A DNA stretch of 64,000 bases from Nocardioides bizhenqiangii (GTDB taxonomy: Bacteria > Actinomycetota > Actinomycetes > Propionibacteriales > Nocardioidaceae), in contig NZ_CP141059.1 of assembly GCF_034661235.1 (NCBI RefSeq), forward strand, positions 868,001 through 932,000. The letters run 5' to 3'. The stretch's first letter is position 1, and each line of letters starts with the position of its first letter. The translations under genes and the position numbers were made by a program. The notes beneath the pieces were generated by a model. The model was given only the letters and a program-made list of their open reading frames with translations, made no database searches and was not told where the DNA came from. Below are positions 8,664-18,334 of the stretch, piece by piece.

Positions 8664-9680
8664 GTGCTCATCGCACAGCGCCCCACCCTGTCGGAGGAAA
8701 CCGTCGACCAGTTCCGGTCGCGGTTCGTCATCGAGCCCCTCGAGCCTGGCTTCGGCTACACGCTCGGCAACTCGCTCCGCCGTACCCTCCTGTCGTCCAT
8801 CCCGGGCGCGTCCGTCACCAGCATCAAGGTCGACGGCGTGCTCCACGAGTTCTCGACGATCGACGGTGTCAAGGAAGACGTCACCGAGATCATCCTGAAC
8901 CTCAAGGGCATCGTGGTCTCCTCGGAGCACGACGAGCCGGTCACCATGTACCTCCGCAAGTCCGGTGCCGGTGACGTCACCGCGGCCGACATCGCGCCCC
9001 CGGCCGGTGTCGAGGTGCACAACCCCGACCTCAAGATCGCCACCCTGGGCGACAACGGCAAGCTCGAGATGGAGCTCGTCGTCGAGCGTGGCCGCGGCTA
9101 CGTCTCGGCCGTCCAGAACAAGGGTGCCGACAACGAGATCGGCCGGATGCCCGTCGACTCGATCTACAGCCCGGTCCTCAAGGTGACCTACAAGGTCGAG
9201 GCCACCCGTGTCGAGCAGCGCACCGACTTCGACAAGCTCGTCATCGACGTCGAGACCAAGCCGTCGATCCTGCCCCGCGACGCGATCGCGTCGGCCGGCA
9301 AGACGCTGGTCGAGCTCTTCGGCCTGGCCCGTGAGCTCAACGTCGAGGCCGAGGGCATCGACATCGGCCCGTCGCCCGTCGACGAGCAGCTCGCCGCCGA
9401 CCTGGCCCTGCCGGTCGAGGACCTGCAGCTCACCGTCCGGTCCTACAACTGCCTCAAGCGCGAGGGCATCCACACCGTGGGTGAGCTCATCAGCCGCTCG
9501 GAGCAGGACCTGCTCGACATCCGCAACTTCGGCGCGAAGTCGATCGACGAGGTCAAGGCGAAGCTGCACGAGATGGGCCTGTCGCTCAAGGACAGCGCTC
9601 CGGGCTTCGACCCGCACGCCGCCCTCGCGTCGTACGGCGACGATGACGACGACACCTTCGTGGAAGACGAGCAGTACTGA
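8664..9680 (+). CDS. rpoA: DNA-directed RNA polymerase alpha subunit
   Basis: 338 residues, GTG start, with GGAAAGGAT upstream as the ribosome-binding site. The N-terminal assembly domain ([29 protein letters not shown]) dimerises and holds beta and beta-prime. The C-terminal domain at about 240-310 ([44 protein letters not shown]) binds UP-element DNA and activators. The acidic tail ([13 protein letters not shown]) is typical of actinobacteria. Confidence 0.97.
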   Translation: MLIAQRPTLSEETVDQFRSRFVIEPLEPGFGYTLGNSLRRTLLSSIPGASVTSIKVDGVLHEFSTIDGVKEDVTEIILNLKGIVVSSEHDEPVTMYLRKSGAGDVTAADIAPPAGVEVHNPDLKIATLGDNGKLEMELVVERGRGYVSAVQNKGADNEIGRMPVDSIYSPVLKVTYKVEATRVEQRTDFDKLVIDVETKPSILPRDAIASAGKTLVELFGLARELNVEAEGIDIGPSPVDEQLAADLALPVEDLQLTVRSYNCLKREGIHTVGELISRSEQDLLDIRNFGAKSIDEVKAKLHEMGLSLKDSAPGFDPHAALASYGDDDDDTFVEDEQY

Positions 9681-9868
9681 GTTGAATTTGGGCGAGCGTG
9701 TCGGAAACGGTGCGCTGCCGCCCTCGCAGTTACGTAGACGCAGATACAGCGTCGTTGGCGGCTGCAGGCCGAAACACAAGTTCAGATTGATTGGCGGCCT
9801 CCGACCGACACGCGGTCGGGGCCTTGATCCCCGGTACCTGACACGGCCGGGGGGATTGAGAGTCAGAG
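9681..9868 (+). promoter_or_regulatory. Structured rpoA-rplQ spacer
   Basis: 188 nt without a gene. Two strong hairpins lie near its end: CCGACCG-ACACG-CGGTCGG (9801-9819) and ATCCCCGG (9827-9834) pairing with CCGGGGGGAT (9847-9856). The second ends about 12 nt before rplQ and could affect access to its start. Such a long spacer between rpoA and rplQ is unusual, since these genes are normally close. Confidence 0.4.
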
Positions 9869-10510
9869 ATGCCCAAGCCCAAGAAGGGTCCCCGCCTCGG
9901 CGGTAGCCCGGCCCACCAGCGGCTCATCCTCCGCAACCTGGCCACCGCGCTCTTCGAGCACGGCCGGATCACGACCACGGAGGCCAAGGCCCGCACCCTG
10001 CGGCCCTACGCCGAGAAGCTGATCACCAAGGCGAAGAAGGCGCACCTGGGTGAGAACCCGCTGCACCAGCGTCGCGAGGTGCTGCGGGCCATCACCGACA
10101 AGGGTGTCGTGCACCACCTCTTCACCGAGATCGCGCCGACGTACGCCGAGCGTCCGGGTGGCTACACCCGGATCACCAAGATCGGTCCGCGCCACGGCGA
10201 CAACGCCCCCATGGCCGTGATCGAGCTCGTGAACGAGGCCTACAGCCCGAAGCCTTCGACTGCGAAGAAGAAGGCCGAGCCTGCCGCTCCGGTCGAGGTC
10301 AGCAAGGCCGACGAGGACGCCCCGGCCGAGGTCGAGGCGACCAACGAGGCCGGCGACACCGAGGTGCTGTCCACGGAGGCGACCGAGGTCGAGACGGCTG
10401 AGGCGGAGTCCACCGCCGAGGCGACCGAGGACCCTGCAGAGACCGAGGAGGAGGCCCCCGAGGCCACCGACGAGGCTGCGGACGAGTCGGAGACCGACGA
10501 GAAGGCCTGA
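9869..10510 (+). CDS. rplQ: 50S ribosomal protein L17 with long acidic tail
   Basis: 213 residues. The first ~118 form the normal L17 core ([34 protein letters not shown], then the [16 protein letters not shown] end). The remaining ~95 are low-complexity Ala/Glu/Thr/Asp/Val with a few lysines at the junction. The tail is strongly acidic, the opposite charge to the rRNA-binding core, and is probably disordered at the 50S exit-tunnel rim. Shorter C-terminal extensions are known in actinobacterial L17; this one nearly doubles the protein. It ends the ribosomal block and is followed 13 nt later by a terminator hairpin. Confidence 0.95.
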   Translation: MPKPKKGPRLGGSPAHQRLILRNLATALFEHGRITTTEAKARTLRPYAEKLITKAKKAHLGENPLHQRREVLRAITDKGVVHHLFTEIAPTYAERPGGYTRITKIGPRHGDNAPMAVIELVNEAYSPKPSTAKKKAEPAAPVEVSKADEDAPAEVEATNEAGDTEVLSTEATEVETAEAESTAEATEDPAETEEEAPEATDEAADESETDEKA

Positions 10511-10523
10511 TCCGCTCCATCTT

Positions 10524-10566
10524 CGCCGACCCGTCGCGTTTGAACGCGACGGGTCGGCGTCGTTTT
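10524..10566 (+). terminator. Perfect 17-bp terminator after rplQ
   Basis: CGCCGACCCGTCGCGTT (10524-10540) pairs perfectly with AACGCGACGGGTCGGCG (10543-10559) over a 2-base apex and is followed by TCGTTTT. It is the strongest hairpin in the window and closes the ribosomal operon. Its right arm is the first unit of the 21-bp tandem repeat that follows. Confidence 0.8.
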
Positions 10567-10673
10567 GCGACGGGTCGGCGTCGTTTTGCGACGGGTCGGC
10601 GTTGAGATGGGCCGGGTCGGCGTTGAGATGAGCCGGGTCGGCGTTGAGATGAGCCGGGTCGGCGGGATTCGGG
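10548..10673. repeat. Six tandem 21-bp repeats between rplQ and ispH
   Basis: Units start at 10548, 10569, 10590, 10611, 10632 and 10653, each exactly 21 bp. All share the core G[AC]CGGGTCGGCG. The first two continue TCGTTTTGC, the next three TTGAGATG[GA], and the last diverges (GGATTCGGG). The array grew out of the right arm of the rplQ terminator and stops about 20 bp before the ispH -10 box. It opens no convincing frame. Confidence 0.9.
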
Positions 10674-10704
10674 CATGAGGAGGAGCGGAACTAGGATGGG
10701 GGCC

Positions 10705-11706
10705 ATGACGATCGACCTCGGCAACCCGCGCGTCCTGTCGCCTGACGACGCCGGCCGGCAGGTGCTGCTGGCCGACCCGCGGGGCTACTGCGCGGGGGTC
10801 GACCGGGCCGTGGTGACGGTCGAGGAGGCGCTGGACCTCTACGGCGCGCCCGTCTACGTCCGCAAGCAGATCGTCCACAACAAGCACGTGGTGTCGAACC
10901 TCGAGAAGCGCGGCGCGATCTTCGTCGAGGAGCTCGACGAGGTGCCGCCGGGCGCAACCGTCGTCTTCTCGGCGCACGGTGTGTCGCCGGCGGTCCACCG
11001 CCAGGCGGCCGAGCGCGAGCTCAAGACCATCGACGCCACCTGTCCGCTGGTGACCAAGGTCCACCGCGAGGCGGTCCGCTTCGCCCGCGAGGGCTACACC
11101 ATCCTGCTGATCGGCCACGCCGGGCACGAGGAGGTCGAGGGCACCGCGGGTGAGGCGCCCGACCAGACCGTCCTCGTCGAGCACCCCGACGACGTCGACA
11201 ACCTGGAGTTCGCTCCCGACGCCAAGCTCGCCTGGCTCTCCCAGACCACGCTCAGCGTCGACGAGACGATGGAGACCGTACGCCGGCTCCGGGCGAAGTT
11301 CCCTCAGCTGGAGGACCCGCCGAGCGACGACATCTGTTACGCGACGCAGAACCGGCAGGTCGCCGTGAAGGAGATCGGCGCCACCGCGGACCTGGTGATC
11401 GTGGTCGGGTCGGCCAACTCCTCCAACTCGGTCCGTCTGGTCGAGGTGGCGCTCGAGGCGGGCGCCAAGGCGTCCTACCGCGTCGACGACGTCTCCGAGA
11501 TCGACGAAGCCTGGCTCGAGGGAGCCCGCACGGTCAGCGTCACCTCCGGTGCCTCCGTGCCCGACGACCTGGTGCAGGGCGTGCTGGAGTACCTGGCCGA
11601 GCGCGGCTACCCGGACGCCCGCCCCGTGCAGACGGCGGAGGAGTCGCTGGTGTTCTCCCTCCCCAAGGAGCTGCACCGCGACCTCAAGGCCGCCGGCCGG
11701 CCGTAG
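10705..11706 (+). CDS. ispH: 4-hydroxy-3-methylbut-2-enyl diphosphate reductase
   Basis: 333 residues. It performs the last step of the non-mevalonate (MEP) pathway, reducing HMBPP to IPP and DMAPP with a 4Fe-4S cluster. The three cluster cysteines lie in [22 protein letters not shown] and ICYATQNRQ. The active-site HGVSP and the TTLS, SSNS segments are also present. TAGGAT (10692-10697) lies 7 nt before ATG 10705, so this start is preferred as leaderless. ATG 10696 overlaps the -10 box and ATG 10675 lies upstream of it. Confidence 0.95.
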   Translation: MTIDLGNPRVLSPDDAGRQVLLADPRGYCAGVDRAVVTVEEALDLYGAPVYVRKQIVHNKHVVSNLEKRGAIFVEELDEVPPGATVVFSAHGVSPAVHRQAAERELKTIDATCPLVTKVHREAVRFAREGYTILLIGHAGHEEVEGTAGEAPDQTVLVEHPDDVDNLEFAPDAKLAWLSQTTLSVDETMETVRRLRAKFPQLEDPPSDDICYATQNRQVAVKEIGATADLVIVVGSANSSNSVRLVEVALEAGAKASYRVDDVSEIDEAWLEGARTVSVTSGASVPDDLVQGVLEYLAERGYPDARPVQTAEESLVFSLPKELHRDLKAAGRP

Positions 11707-11727
11707 CACCGTCGTGGCTGCCCCCTG

Positions 11728-12348
11728 ATGGCGAAGTACCTGGACGTCCACCCGGACAACCCGCAGCCCCGGGTGCTCCAGCAGATCGTGGACGCGCTCC
11801 ACGAGGACGCGCTGATCGCCTACCCGACCGACTCCGGCTACGCCCTCGGCTGCCGGGTCGGCAATCGCGACGGCCGGGACCGGATCCTGAGGATCCGCGG
11901 CCTCGACGAGCGGCACCACCTCACCCTGGTGTGCCGCGACTTCTCGCAGCTCGGCCAGCTGGTGCACGTCGACAACGCTGCGTTCCGGGCGATCCGCTCG
12001 GCGACACCCGGTCCCTACACGTTCATCCTGCCGGCCATGCCCGAGGTGCCCCGGCGGCTGATGCACCCCAAGAAGCGCACCGTCGGCGTACGGATCCCCG
12101 ACCACGGTGTGGTCCGCGCGATCCTGGACCTGCTGGGTGAGCCGCTCCTGTCGAGCTCGCTGATCCTGCCCGGCGAGACCGAGCCCCGCACCATGGGGTG
12201 GGAGATCAAGGAGGAGCTCGACCACCAGGTCGACATCGTGGTCGAGGCGGGGGAGACCCCGGCCGAGCCGACCACCGTCGTCGACTGGTCGGAGGGCTAC
12301 CCGGAGATGGTGCGCCGCGGCGCGGGCGATCCCGACCGGTTCGTCTGA
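11728..12348 (+). CDS. YrdC/Sua5/YciO-family protein
   Basis: 206 residues from ATG 11728, 21 nt after ispH. The YrdC fold is shown by ALIAYPTDSGYALGC near residue 30, then KKRTVGVRIPDHGVVRAIL and LLSSSLILPG. The closest group appears to be YciO rather than the essential TsaC/Sua5 enzymes that make threonylcarbamoyl-AMP for tRNA t6A. The C-terminal Sua5 domain is absent. Whether it makes TC-AMP in vivo is uncertain. Its 3' end overlaps the convergent membrane-protein gene by about 50 nt. Confidence 0.75.
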   Translation: MAKYLDVHPDNPQPRVLQQIVDALHEDALIAYPTDSGYALGCRVGNRDGRDRILRIRGLDERHHLTLVCRDFSQLGQLVHVDNAAFRAIRSATPGPYTFILPAMPEVPRRLMHPKKRTVGVRIPDHGVVRAILDLLGEPLLSSSLILPGETEPRTMGWEIKEELDHQVDIVVEAGETPAEPTTVVDWSEGYPEMVRRGAGDPDRFV

Positions 12349-12737
12349 ACCTGGTTGCGGACGGCGAGCACCCCGAGGCAGAGCAGGTAGCCGATCACGA
12401 GGGCGATCGCGTGCCCCGACAGGCCGGACACGGTCGCTTGTACGACGCCGTCCCGCTCGCGTGCGACGGCTCCCGGCTGCGCGATCGCGAGCAGCGCCAC
12501 GCTCGCCAGCATCGCGAGCGGGGGCAGCACACCCACGGTGAAGAAGTCGGCGGGTCGGACCATCAGCGCGGCTCGCGCACACACGGTGACGAAGGTCAGG
12601 TCGAAGAGCAGGCCGAGCCGGTCGCCCAGCGCCAGATCGATCGTCATCGCGGTCAGCAGCAGGGCGACGGCGAGCGCAGCGACCTCGTGGCCGGGCTCCT
12701 CGCCGGACTCCCACAGGGTGCGCGATCTGCTCGTCAC
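12297..12737 (-). CDS. DUF6542-like membrane protein
   Basis: 146 residues from GTG 12737. Four hydrophobic helices can be seen (EVAALAVALLLTAMTIDLAL, LLFDLTFVTVCARAALMV, FFTVGVLPPLAMLASVALLAI, HAIALVIGYLLCLGVLAV), followed by a short polar tail. On the minus strand TAGCGT (12745-12750) lies 7 nt before GTG 12737, favouring it over GTG 12746, which overlaps the -10 box. Function unknown; the DUF6542 assignment rests on general resemblance. Confidence 0.6.
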   Translation of the reverse strand: MTSRSRTLWESGEEPGHEVAALAVALLLTAMTIDLALGDRLGLLFDLTFVTVCARAALMVRPADFFTVGVLPPLAMLASVALLAIAQPGAVARERDGVVQATVSGLSGHAIALVIGYLLCLGVLAVRNQVQTNRSGSPAPRRTISG

Positions 12738-12805
12738 GTTTCTCACGCTAGGTCTGCGGCTGCGCAGGGCGCGCGCGGCGCGCCGTAGGCAGACCCCGCG
12801 TCGCC

Positions 12806-13885
<1,080 letters not shown>

Positions 13886-13925
13886 AGGTAGACAGGCTAT
13901 ATGTAAGTATGCTGAACTAACAAAC
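13886..13925. promoter_or_regulatory. Shared divergent promoter/operator of amino-sugar locus
   Basis: Forty base pairs separate the two divergent starts and are far richer in A+T than anything nearby (TATATGTAAGTATGCTGAAC then TAACAAAC). Read on the minus strand, the half-site TTAGTT resembles ROK/XylR-type operators. Both the ATPase and the ROK regulator gene must be controlled here, so autorepression relieved by an amino sugar is likely (inference). Confidence 0.55.
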
Positions 13926-15050
13926 ATGTCCTGGCGCAGCCCCACCGATCGCCCCTTGCGTGACCGCACGAAGCTCCACCGAGCGGACTCGCGGCGGCAC
14001 CACCGGTCGATGCTGTTGCAGCAGCTCTTCGGGCACGGCCCGGCCAGCCGCGCAGACCTGGCCCGGTCCAGCGGGCTGACCCGGGTCACGGTGTCGGAGC
14101 TGGTGGGCGAGCTGCTGGCCGAGGGCCTGGTCAACGAGCTCGGCACGCCGGTGGAGAGCCGGGTGGGCAAGCCGCCGACGCTGGTCGGCCTGGTCCCGGA
14201 TGCGAAGCACATCCTCGCGATCGATCTCTCGGTCGACGAGCAGATCGTCGGTGCCGTGCTCAACCTCGCCGGCGAGGTGATCACCCGCCACGCCGAGCCG
14301 CTCGCCGGACGACGCGGCGACGAGGCCGTCGAGGCCGTCCGGGCGTTCGCCGCCGACCTGATCAAGGGCGCGACCTCTCCGCTGCTCGGTGTCGGCGTGG
14401 CCAGCCCCGGCGTCGTGAGCCCCGAGGGCGTCGTGGTCGACGCCCCTAACCTGGGGTGGCGCGACGTGAAGCTCGCGGAGACGCTCGGCAGCGCCCTCGG
14501 ACAGCCGGTCTACGTCGCGAACGACGCCAACGTCGCCGTCCTGGGCGAGTTCACCTTCGGCGGGGGCGCCGAGGGCGGCCTGATGCTGATCCGACTCAGC
14601 ACCGGTGTCGGCGCCGGCCTGGTGCTCGGCGGAAACCTGCTGCACGGGCACGGTGGGGCCGCAGGCGAGATCGGACACGTCCAGGTCGACCCCGACGGCG
14701 AGGCCTGCGCCTGCGGCCGCCGTGGATGCCTCGAGACCTTCCTGGCGGTGCCCCGCCTGCGTCGCCTGATCTCCGCGGGCGGCGCCGACCAGGTGCTCGA
14801 CCGCGCCGCCCACCAGCTGGCGACGGCACTGGCGCCGGTGGTCGCCACCCTCAACCTCGGCGAGCTGGTCCTCAGCGGGCCTTTGGACCTCGTCGAGCCG
14901 CTGGCGCGGATCGCCGCGCCCCTCATCCGCGAGCGGGTCATGCCCGTCAGTGCGGAGCAGTTCGTGGTCCGGGCGACGACGCTCGGCGACGACGGAGTAC
15001 TCGTCGGCGCGACCGGTCTGGTCCTCGCCGCCGAGCTGGGGGTCTCGTGA
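13926..15050 (+). CDS. ROK-family transcriptional regulator
   Basis: 374 residues. A winged helix-turn-helix lies at about 30-80 (SRADLARSSGLTRVTVSELVGELLAEGLV). A ROK sugar-binding domain follows, with the zinc motif CACGRRGCLE and GAAGEIGHVQVDP. NagC/XylR-type regulators repress sugar genes until their sugar or sugar phosphate binds. The gene heads the amino-sugar operon, is 58 nt upstream of the binding-protein gene and is divergent from the ATPase, so it is the obvious local regulator. Start ATG 13926. Confidence 0.88.
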   Translation: MSWRSPTDRPLRDRTKLHRADSRRHHRSMLLQQLFGHGPASRADLARSSGLTRVTVSELVGELLAEGLVNELGTPVESRVGKPPTLVGLVPDAKHILAIDLSVDEQIVGAVLNLAGEVITRHAEPLAGRRGDEAVEAVRAFAADLIKGATSPLLGVGVASPGVVSPEGVVVDAPNLGWRDVKLAETLGSALGQPVYVANDANVAVLGEFTFGGGAEGGLMLIRLSTGVGAGLVLGGNLLHGHGGAAGEIGHVQVDPDGEACACGRRGCLETFLAVPRLRRLISAGGADQVLDRAAHQLATALAPVVATLNLGELVLSGPLDLVEPLARIAAPLIRERVMPVSAEQFVVRATTLGDDGVLVGATGLVLAAELGVS

Positions 15051-15108
15051 TCCCCAAGCCGCGCAACCCACAGCGGGTTCGCGTCCCAGTAAGGAAGCAG
15101 AGGAACTA

Positions 15109-16389
15109 GTGGTGCGCAACAAGAAGATTCTGGCCATCGCGGCCGTCACCGCCCTGCTGGGCGTGACCAGCGCTTGCGGCTCCGACGACGACGACTCGTC
15201 GCCCACCAGCGGAGGACCGGACCAGGCCGACATGGTCGTCTGGCTCAACGGCGCCGACACCCCACAGGCAGCGCGGGACTGGCTCAAGGAGACGTTCGAG
15301 GAGGAGCACCCCGGCTCCACGCTCACGATCGAGGAGCAGGAGTGGGACGGCCTGGTCGAGCGACTCACCACCGCGCTCTCGTCGGAGGACCAGACCCCGG
15401 ACGTGGTCGAGGTCGGCAACACGCAGGCGCCGACGTTCACGACCGCGGGCGCGTTCAGCGACCTCACCGAGGACCTCGACGAGTTCGGCGGCGACGACCT
15501 GCTGCCCGGCTTCGTCGAAGGCGCCACCATCGACGGCAAGACCTACGCCGTGCCGTACTACGCGGGCTCGACGTACGTGTTCTACCGCAAGGACCTCTTC
15601 GACAAGGCCGGCCTCCAGGTGCCGACCACGATGGACGAGTTCGTCTCGACGGCAATCGCACTGAAGGCGGCCAACGACGAGCCGGACTTCTCGGGCTACT
15701 GGCTGCCGGGCCAGGACTGGCGCGACGGCGCCGCGTTCCTGTGGGACGCCGGTGGTGACTTCGCGACGGCCGACGGCGACGGCTGGAGGGGCACCCTGGC
15801 CTCGCCGGAGTCGATCGAGGGTCTGACCACCTTCCAGACCCTCTTCGAGGAGGCATCCGGAGCCCCGGCCGACGCCAACGAGGCCGACCCGGTCACGCCG
15901 TTCTGTGCCGGCAAGATCGGCATGATGTCGCGTCCCGGCTGGGTCATGGGCCTGCTGACCGACCCGGAGGCCGGTTGCCCGGACCTGGCCAAGCAGGTGG
16001 GCGTGTTCGCACTGCCCGGCTCCGACGGTGAACCGGCGCCGGTGCTGCTCGGCGGTTCCGACATCGCTGTCGCCGCCCAGACGCCCAACCAGGACCTGGC
16101 CCGGGACATCGTCGCCCTGATGCTCAGCGACGAGTACCAGGGCATCCTGGCCGAGAACGGGCTGACCCCGGCCCGCACCTCGCTCCAGTCGCTGCTCGGC
16201 GACGACGAGTTCGCCCAGGCGACGATCGAGGCGGCCTCCAACGCAAAGCTGACGCCGGCTGCAGCGAACTGGGCGACCGTCGAGGGCACCCGCATCCTCG
16301 AGGACCTCTTCAGCCAGATCGCCCAGGGCGGTGACGTCGAGGACCTCGCGTCCGAGGCCGACGATCGCATCACCGAAGAGCTGAACTGA
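15109..16389 (+). CDS. Carbohydrate ABC transporter substrate-binding lipoprotein
   Basis: 426 residues from GTG 15109 (GTG 15112 also possible). The signal peptide ends in lipobox VTSAC with Cys23. The mature part is a type-1 solute-binding fold: VVWLNGADTPQAARDW, TPDVVEVGN, YAVPYYAGSTYVFYRKDLF and a conserved FCAGKIGMMSRPGWV segment. It sits outside the membrane and delivers sugar to the two permeases encoded next. Downstream GH3, nagA and nagB genes point to a chito-oligosaccharide or GlcNAc ligand (inference). Confidence 0.88.
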   Translation: MVRNKKILAIAAVTALLGVTSACGSDDDDSSPTSGGPDQADMVVWLNGADTPQAARDWLKETFEEEHPGSTLTIEEQEWDGLVERLTTALSSEDQTPDVVEVGNTQAPTFTTAGAFSDLTEDLDEFGGDDLLPGFVEGATIDGKTYAVPYYAGSTYVFYRKDLFDKAGLQVPTTMDEFVSTAIALKAANDEPDFSGYWLPGQDWRDGAAFLWDAGGDFATADGDGWRGTLASPESIEGLTTFQTLFEEASGAPADANEADPVTPFCAGKIGMMSRPGWVMGLLTDPEAGCPDLAKQVGVFALPGSDGEPAPVLLGGSDIAVAAQTPNQDLARDIVALMLSDEYQGILAENGLTPARTSLQSLLGDDEFAQATIEAASNAKLTPAAANWATVEGTRILEDLFSQIAQGGDVEDLASEADDRITEELN

Positions 16390-16461
16390 CGCCCGGGTCG
16401 GGGGCGCGCTGACGGCCCGCAAGCCGCCAGGCGTCCTCGACTGCAGTCCACCTCGACTGCG

Positions 16462-16568
16462 GCGCGGCAGCGTGTCGCACCGCGGCGAAGCCGCACGATG
16501 CGGCGCCCCTGGACCGAGCTTGCGATGGTCCGGGCGGTGCCGCACCGTATGCGACACGCTCGCGCAAT
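16462..16568 (-). repeat. Intergenic palindromic element, copy B
   Basis: On the minus strand it reads ATTGCGCGAGCGTGTCGCA and ends GACACGCTGCCGCGC, matching copy A (4099-4210) through most of its length with the same internal landmarks. It fills the gap between the binding-protein gene and the first permease gene, 19 bp before the latter. A hairpin here could stabilise the abundant binding-protein mRNA relative to the permeases, a classic REP role. Confidence 0.65.
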
Positions 16569-16586
16569 CAGAAGGAGAGTTGGTCC

Positions 16587-17492
16587 ATGAGGGGCAGACA
16601 CCCGGCCGTACGGCGTACGCCGCTGCCTGCCGGCCTCGTGCTGCCTGCCGCGGCGCTCCTCGCTCTCGCGCTGGGCTATCCGCTGGTGCGCCAGGTGGTC
16701 CTGTCCCTGCAGGAGTTCGGCCTCGCGCAGCAGTTCGGCAGGCCGCCGGAGTGGGTCGGGCTGGGCAACTACCGCGAGCTGCTCGGCGACTCCTACCTCT
16801 GGACCGTCGTGCTGCGCACGGTGGTGTTCTGCTTCGTCAACGCCGCGCTGACGATGGGCGTCGGCGTGGGCATCGCGCTGCTGATGACGCGGATGAGCCG
16901 ATGGGTGCGGCTCGCCGTCCAGGGCGGCCTGCTGCTGACCTGGGCGACGCCGGTCGTGGCGGCCATGATCGTGTGGCAGTTCCTCTTCGACACGCAGTAC
17001 GGCGTCGTCAACTCCGTCCTCACCTCGCTCGGCTCGGACCACGACGGCCACTCCTGGCTCATCGAGCCGATGTCGTTCTTCACGGTCGCCACGATCATCG
17101 TGGTCTGGATGAGCGTGCCGTTCGTGGTGTTCACGGTCTATGCCGCGCTCACGCAGGTGTCCGAGGACGTGGTCGAGGCGGCCGAGATCGACGGTGCCGG
17201 GGCCTGGCAGCGGATGGTGCACGTCGTCATGCCGACGATCCGGCCGGTGCTGCTCGTCGTCCTGCTGCTGCAGGTGATCTGGGACCTCCGGGTCTTCACC
17301 CAGATCTACACGCTGCAGAAGGCGGGCGGCATCACCCGCGACACCAACCTGCTCGGCACCTACATCTACACGCTGGGCATCAAGGGCGGCGACTTCGGTA
17401 CGGCGGCGGCGGCCGCCATGTTCATGCTGGCGCTGACCGTCGTGCTGACGGCGCCGTACCTCCGCATCATGTTCCGCCAGGAGGACGACTGA
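16587..17492 (+). CDS. Sugar ABC transporter permease 1 (MalF-like)
   Basis: 301 residues, six transmembrane helices. The EAA loop that contacts the ATPase is EAAEIDGAGAWQRMVHVVMPTIRP. It forms the membrane channel with the next protein. SD AGAAGGAGAG precedes ATG 16587. Its TGA overlaps the start of the second permease (TGATG), so the two are translationally coupled. Confidence 0.92.
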   Translation: MRGRHPAVRRTPLPAGLVLPAAALLALALGYPLVRQVVLSLQEFGLAQQFGRPPEWVGLGNYRELLGDSYLWTVVLRTVVFCFVNAALTMGVGVGIALLMTRMSRWVRLAVQGGLLLTWATPVVAAMIVWQFLFDTQYGVVNSVLTSLGSDHDGHSWLIEPMSFFTVATIIVVWMSVPFVVFTVYAALTQVSEDVVEAAEIDGAGAWQRMVHVVMPTIRPVLLVVLLLQVIWDLRVFTQIYTLQKAGGITRDTNLLGTYIYTLGIKGGDFGTAAAAAMFMLALTVVLTAPYLRIMFRQEDD

Positions 17493-18334
17493 TGTCCCGC
17501 CGTACGCCCGCACCGTCGCGGTTCGCCGCCGACGCGCTGGGGATCGTCATCCTCCTCGTGAGCGTGTTCCCGGTCTACTGGATGATCAGCCGGTCGTTCC
17601 TGCCGCGCAACCGGATCCGCAGCGACGAGCAGACCTGGCTGCCGCTCGACGGCACGCTCACCAACTACGACCGCATCCTCCAGGGCGAGGGCTTCCGCAA
17701 CGCGCTGGTCACCAGCCTCTCCGTGACGCTGCTGACGGTCGGGGTGGCGTTGCTGTTCGCGTTCCTCGCGGCGGTGGCAGTCAGCCGGTTCCGGTTCCGC
17801 GGGCGTACGTCGTTCATCCTCACCCTGCTGCTGATCCAGATGATCCCGGCCGAGGGGCTGTTCATCAGCCAGTACAAGATGCTCGAGGGCGTGAGCCTGC
17901 TCAACTCGGTCCTCGGACTGACGTTCGTGTACGTCGCGAGCGTGCTGCCGTTCACCGTCTGGACGTTGCGCGGGTTCGTCGACGGCGTGCCGCGCGAGCT
18001 CGAGGAGGCCGCGATGATGGACGGCTGCTCGCGGGTGCAGGCGTTCTTCAGGATCACGCTGCCGCTGCTCGCGCCGGGTCTGGTCGCGACCGGTCTGTTC
18101 GGGTTCATCCAGGCGTGGAACGAGTTCACGCTCGCGCTGGTCGTGATGACCGACCCGGTCAAGGAGACACTGCCGGTGTGGCTGGTCGGGTTCTCCGAGT
18201 CGCGGAGTCGTGGCGTCGACTGGGGCGCGATCATGGCCGCCTCGACGCTGATCACGATCCCGGTGATCGTGTTCTTCCTGATCGTCCAGCGGCGGATGGT
18301 CTCCGGGCTCACCGCGGGCGCGGTGAAGGGATGA
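17492..18334 (+). CDS. Sugar ABC transporter permease 2 (MalG-like)
   Basis: 280 residues from ATG 17492, six transmembrane helices. The EAA loop reads EEAAMMDGCSRVQAFFRITLPLLAPG, and the ending is MVSGLTAGAVKG, as in most MalG/NgcG-type permeases. It overlaps the upstream permease stop (TGATG) and the downstream hexosaminidase start (ATGA). The tight packing argues for a single transcript from importer to catabolic enzymes. Confidence 0.92.
   Translation: MSRRTPAPSRFAADALGIVILLVSVFPVYWMISRSFLPRNRIRSDEQTWLPLDGTLTNYDRILQGEGFRNALVTSLSVTLLTVGVALLFAFLAAVAVSRFRFRGRTSFILTLLLIQMIPAEGLFISQYKMLEGVSLLNSVLGLTFVYVASVLPFTVWTLRGFVDGVPRELEEAAMMDGCSRVQAFFRITLPLLAPGLVATGLFGFIQAWNEFTLALVVMTDPVKETLPVWLVGFSESRSRGVDWGAIMAASTLITIPVIVFFLIVQRRMVSGLTAGAVKG

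Noticed and set aside
10548..10673. CRISPR array
   Set aside because: Units are directly abutting with no spacers, and no cas gene is present.
10240..10700. Minus-strand 7-residue repeats (PTRRKTT, PTRLIST) over the tandem array
   Set aside because: 21 bp is a multiple of three, so any frame gives a 7-residue repeat. The frame runs antisense into rplQ and ispH with no start signal.
13917..15539. 540-codon minus-strand frame opposite the ROK regulator
   Set aside because: Shadow of the plus-strand ROK and binding-protein genes, no conserved motif.
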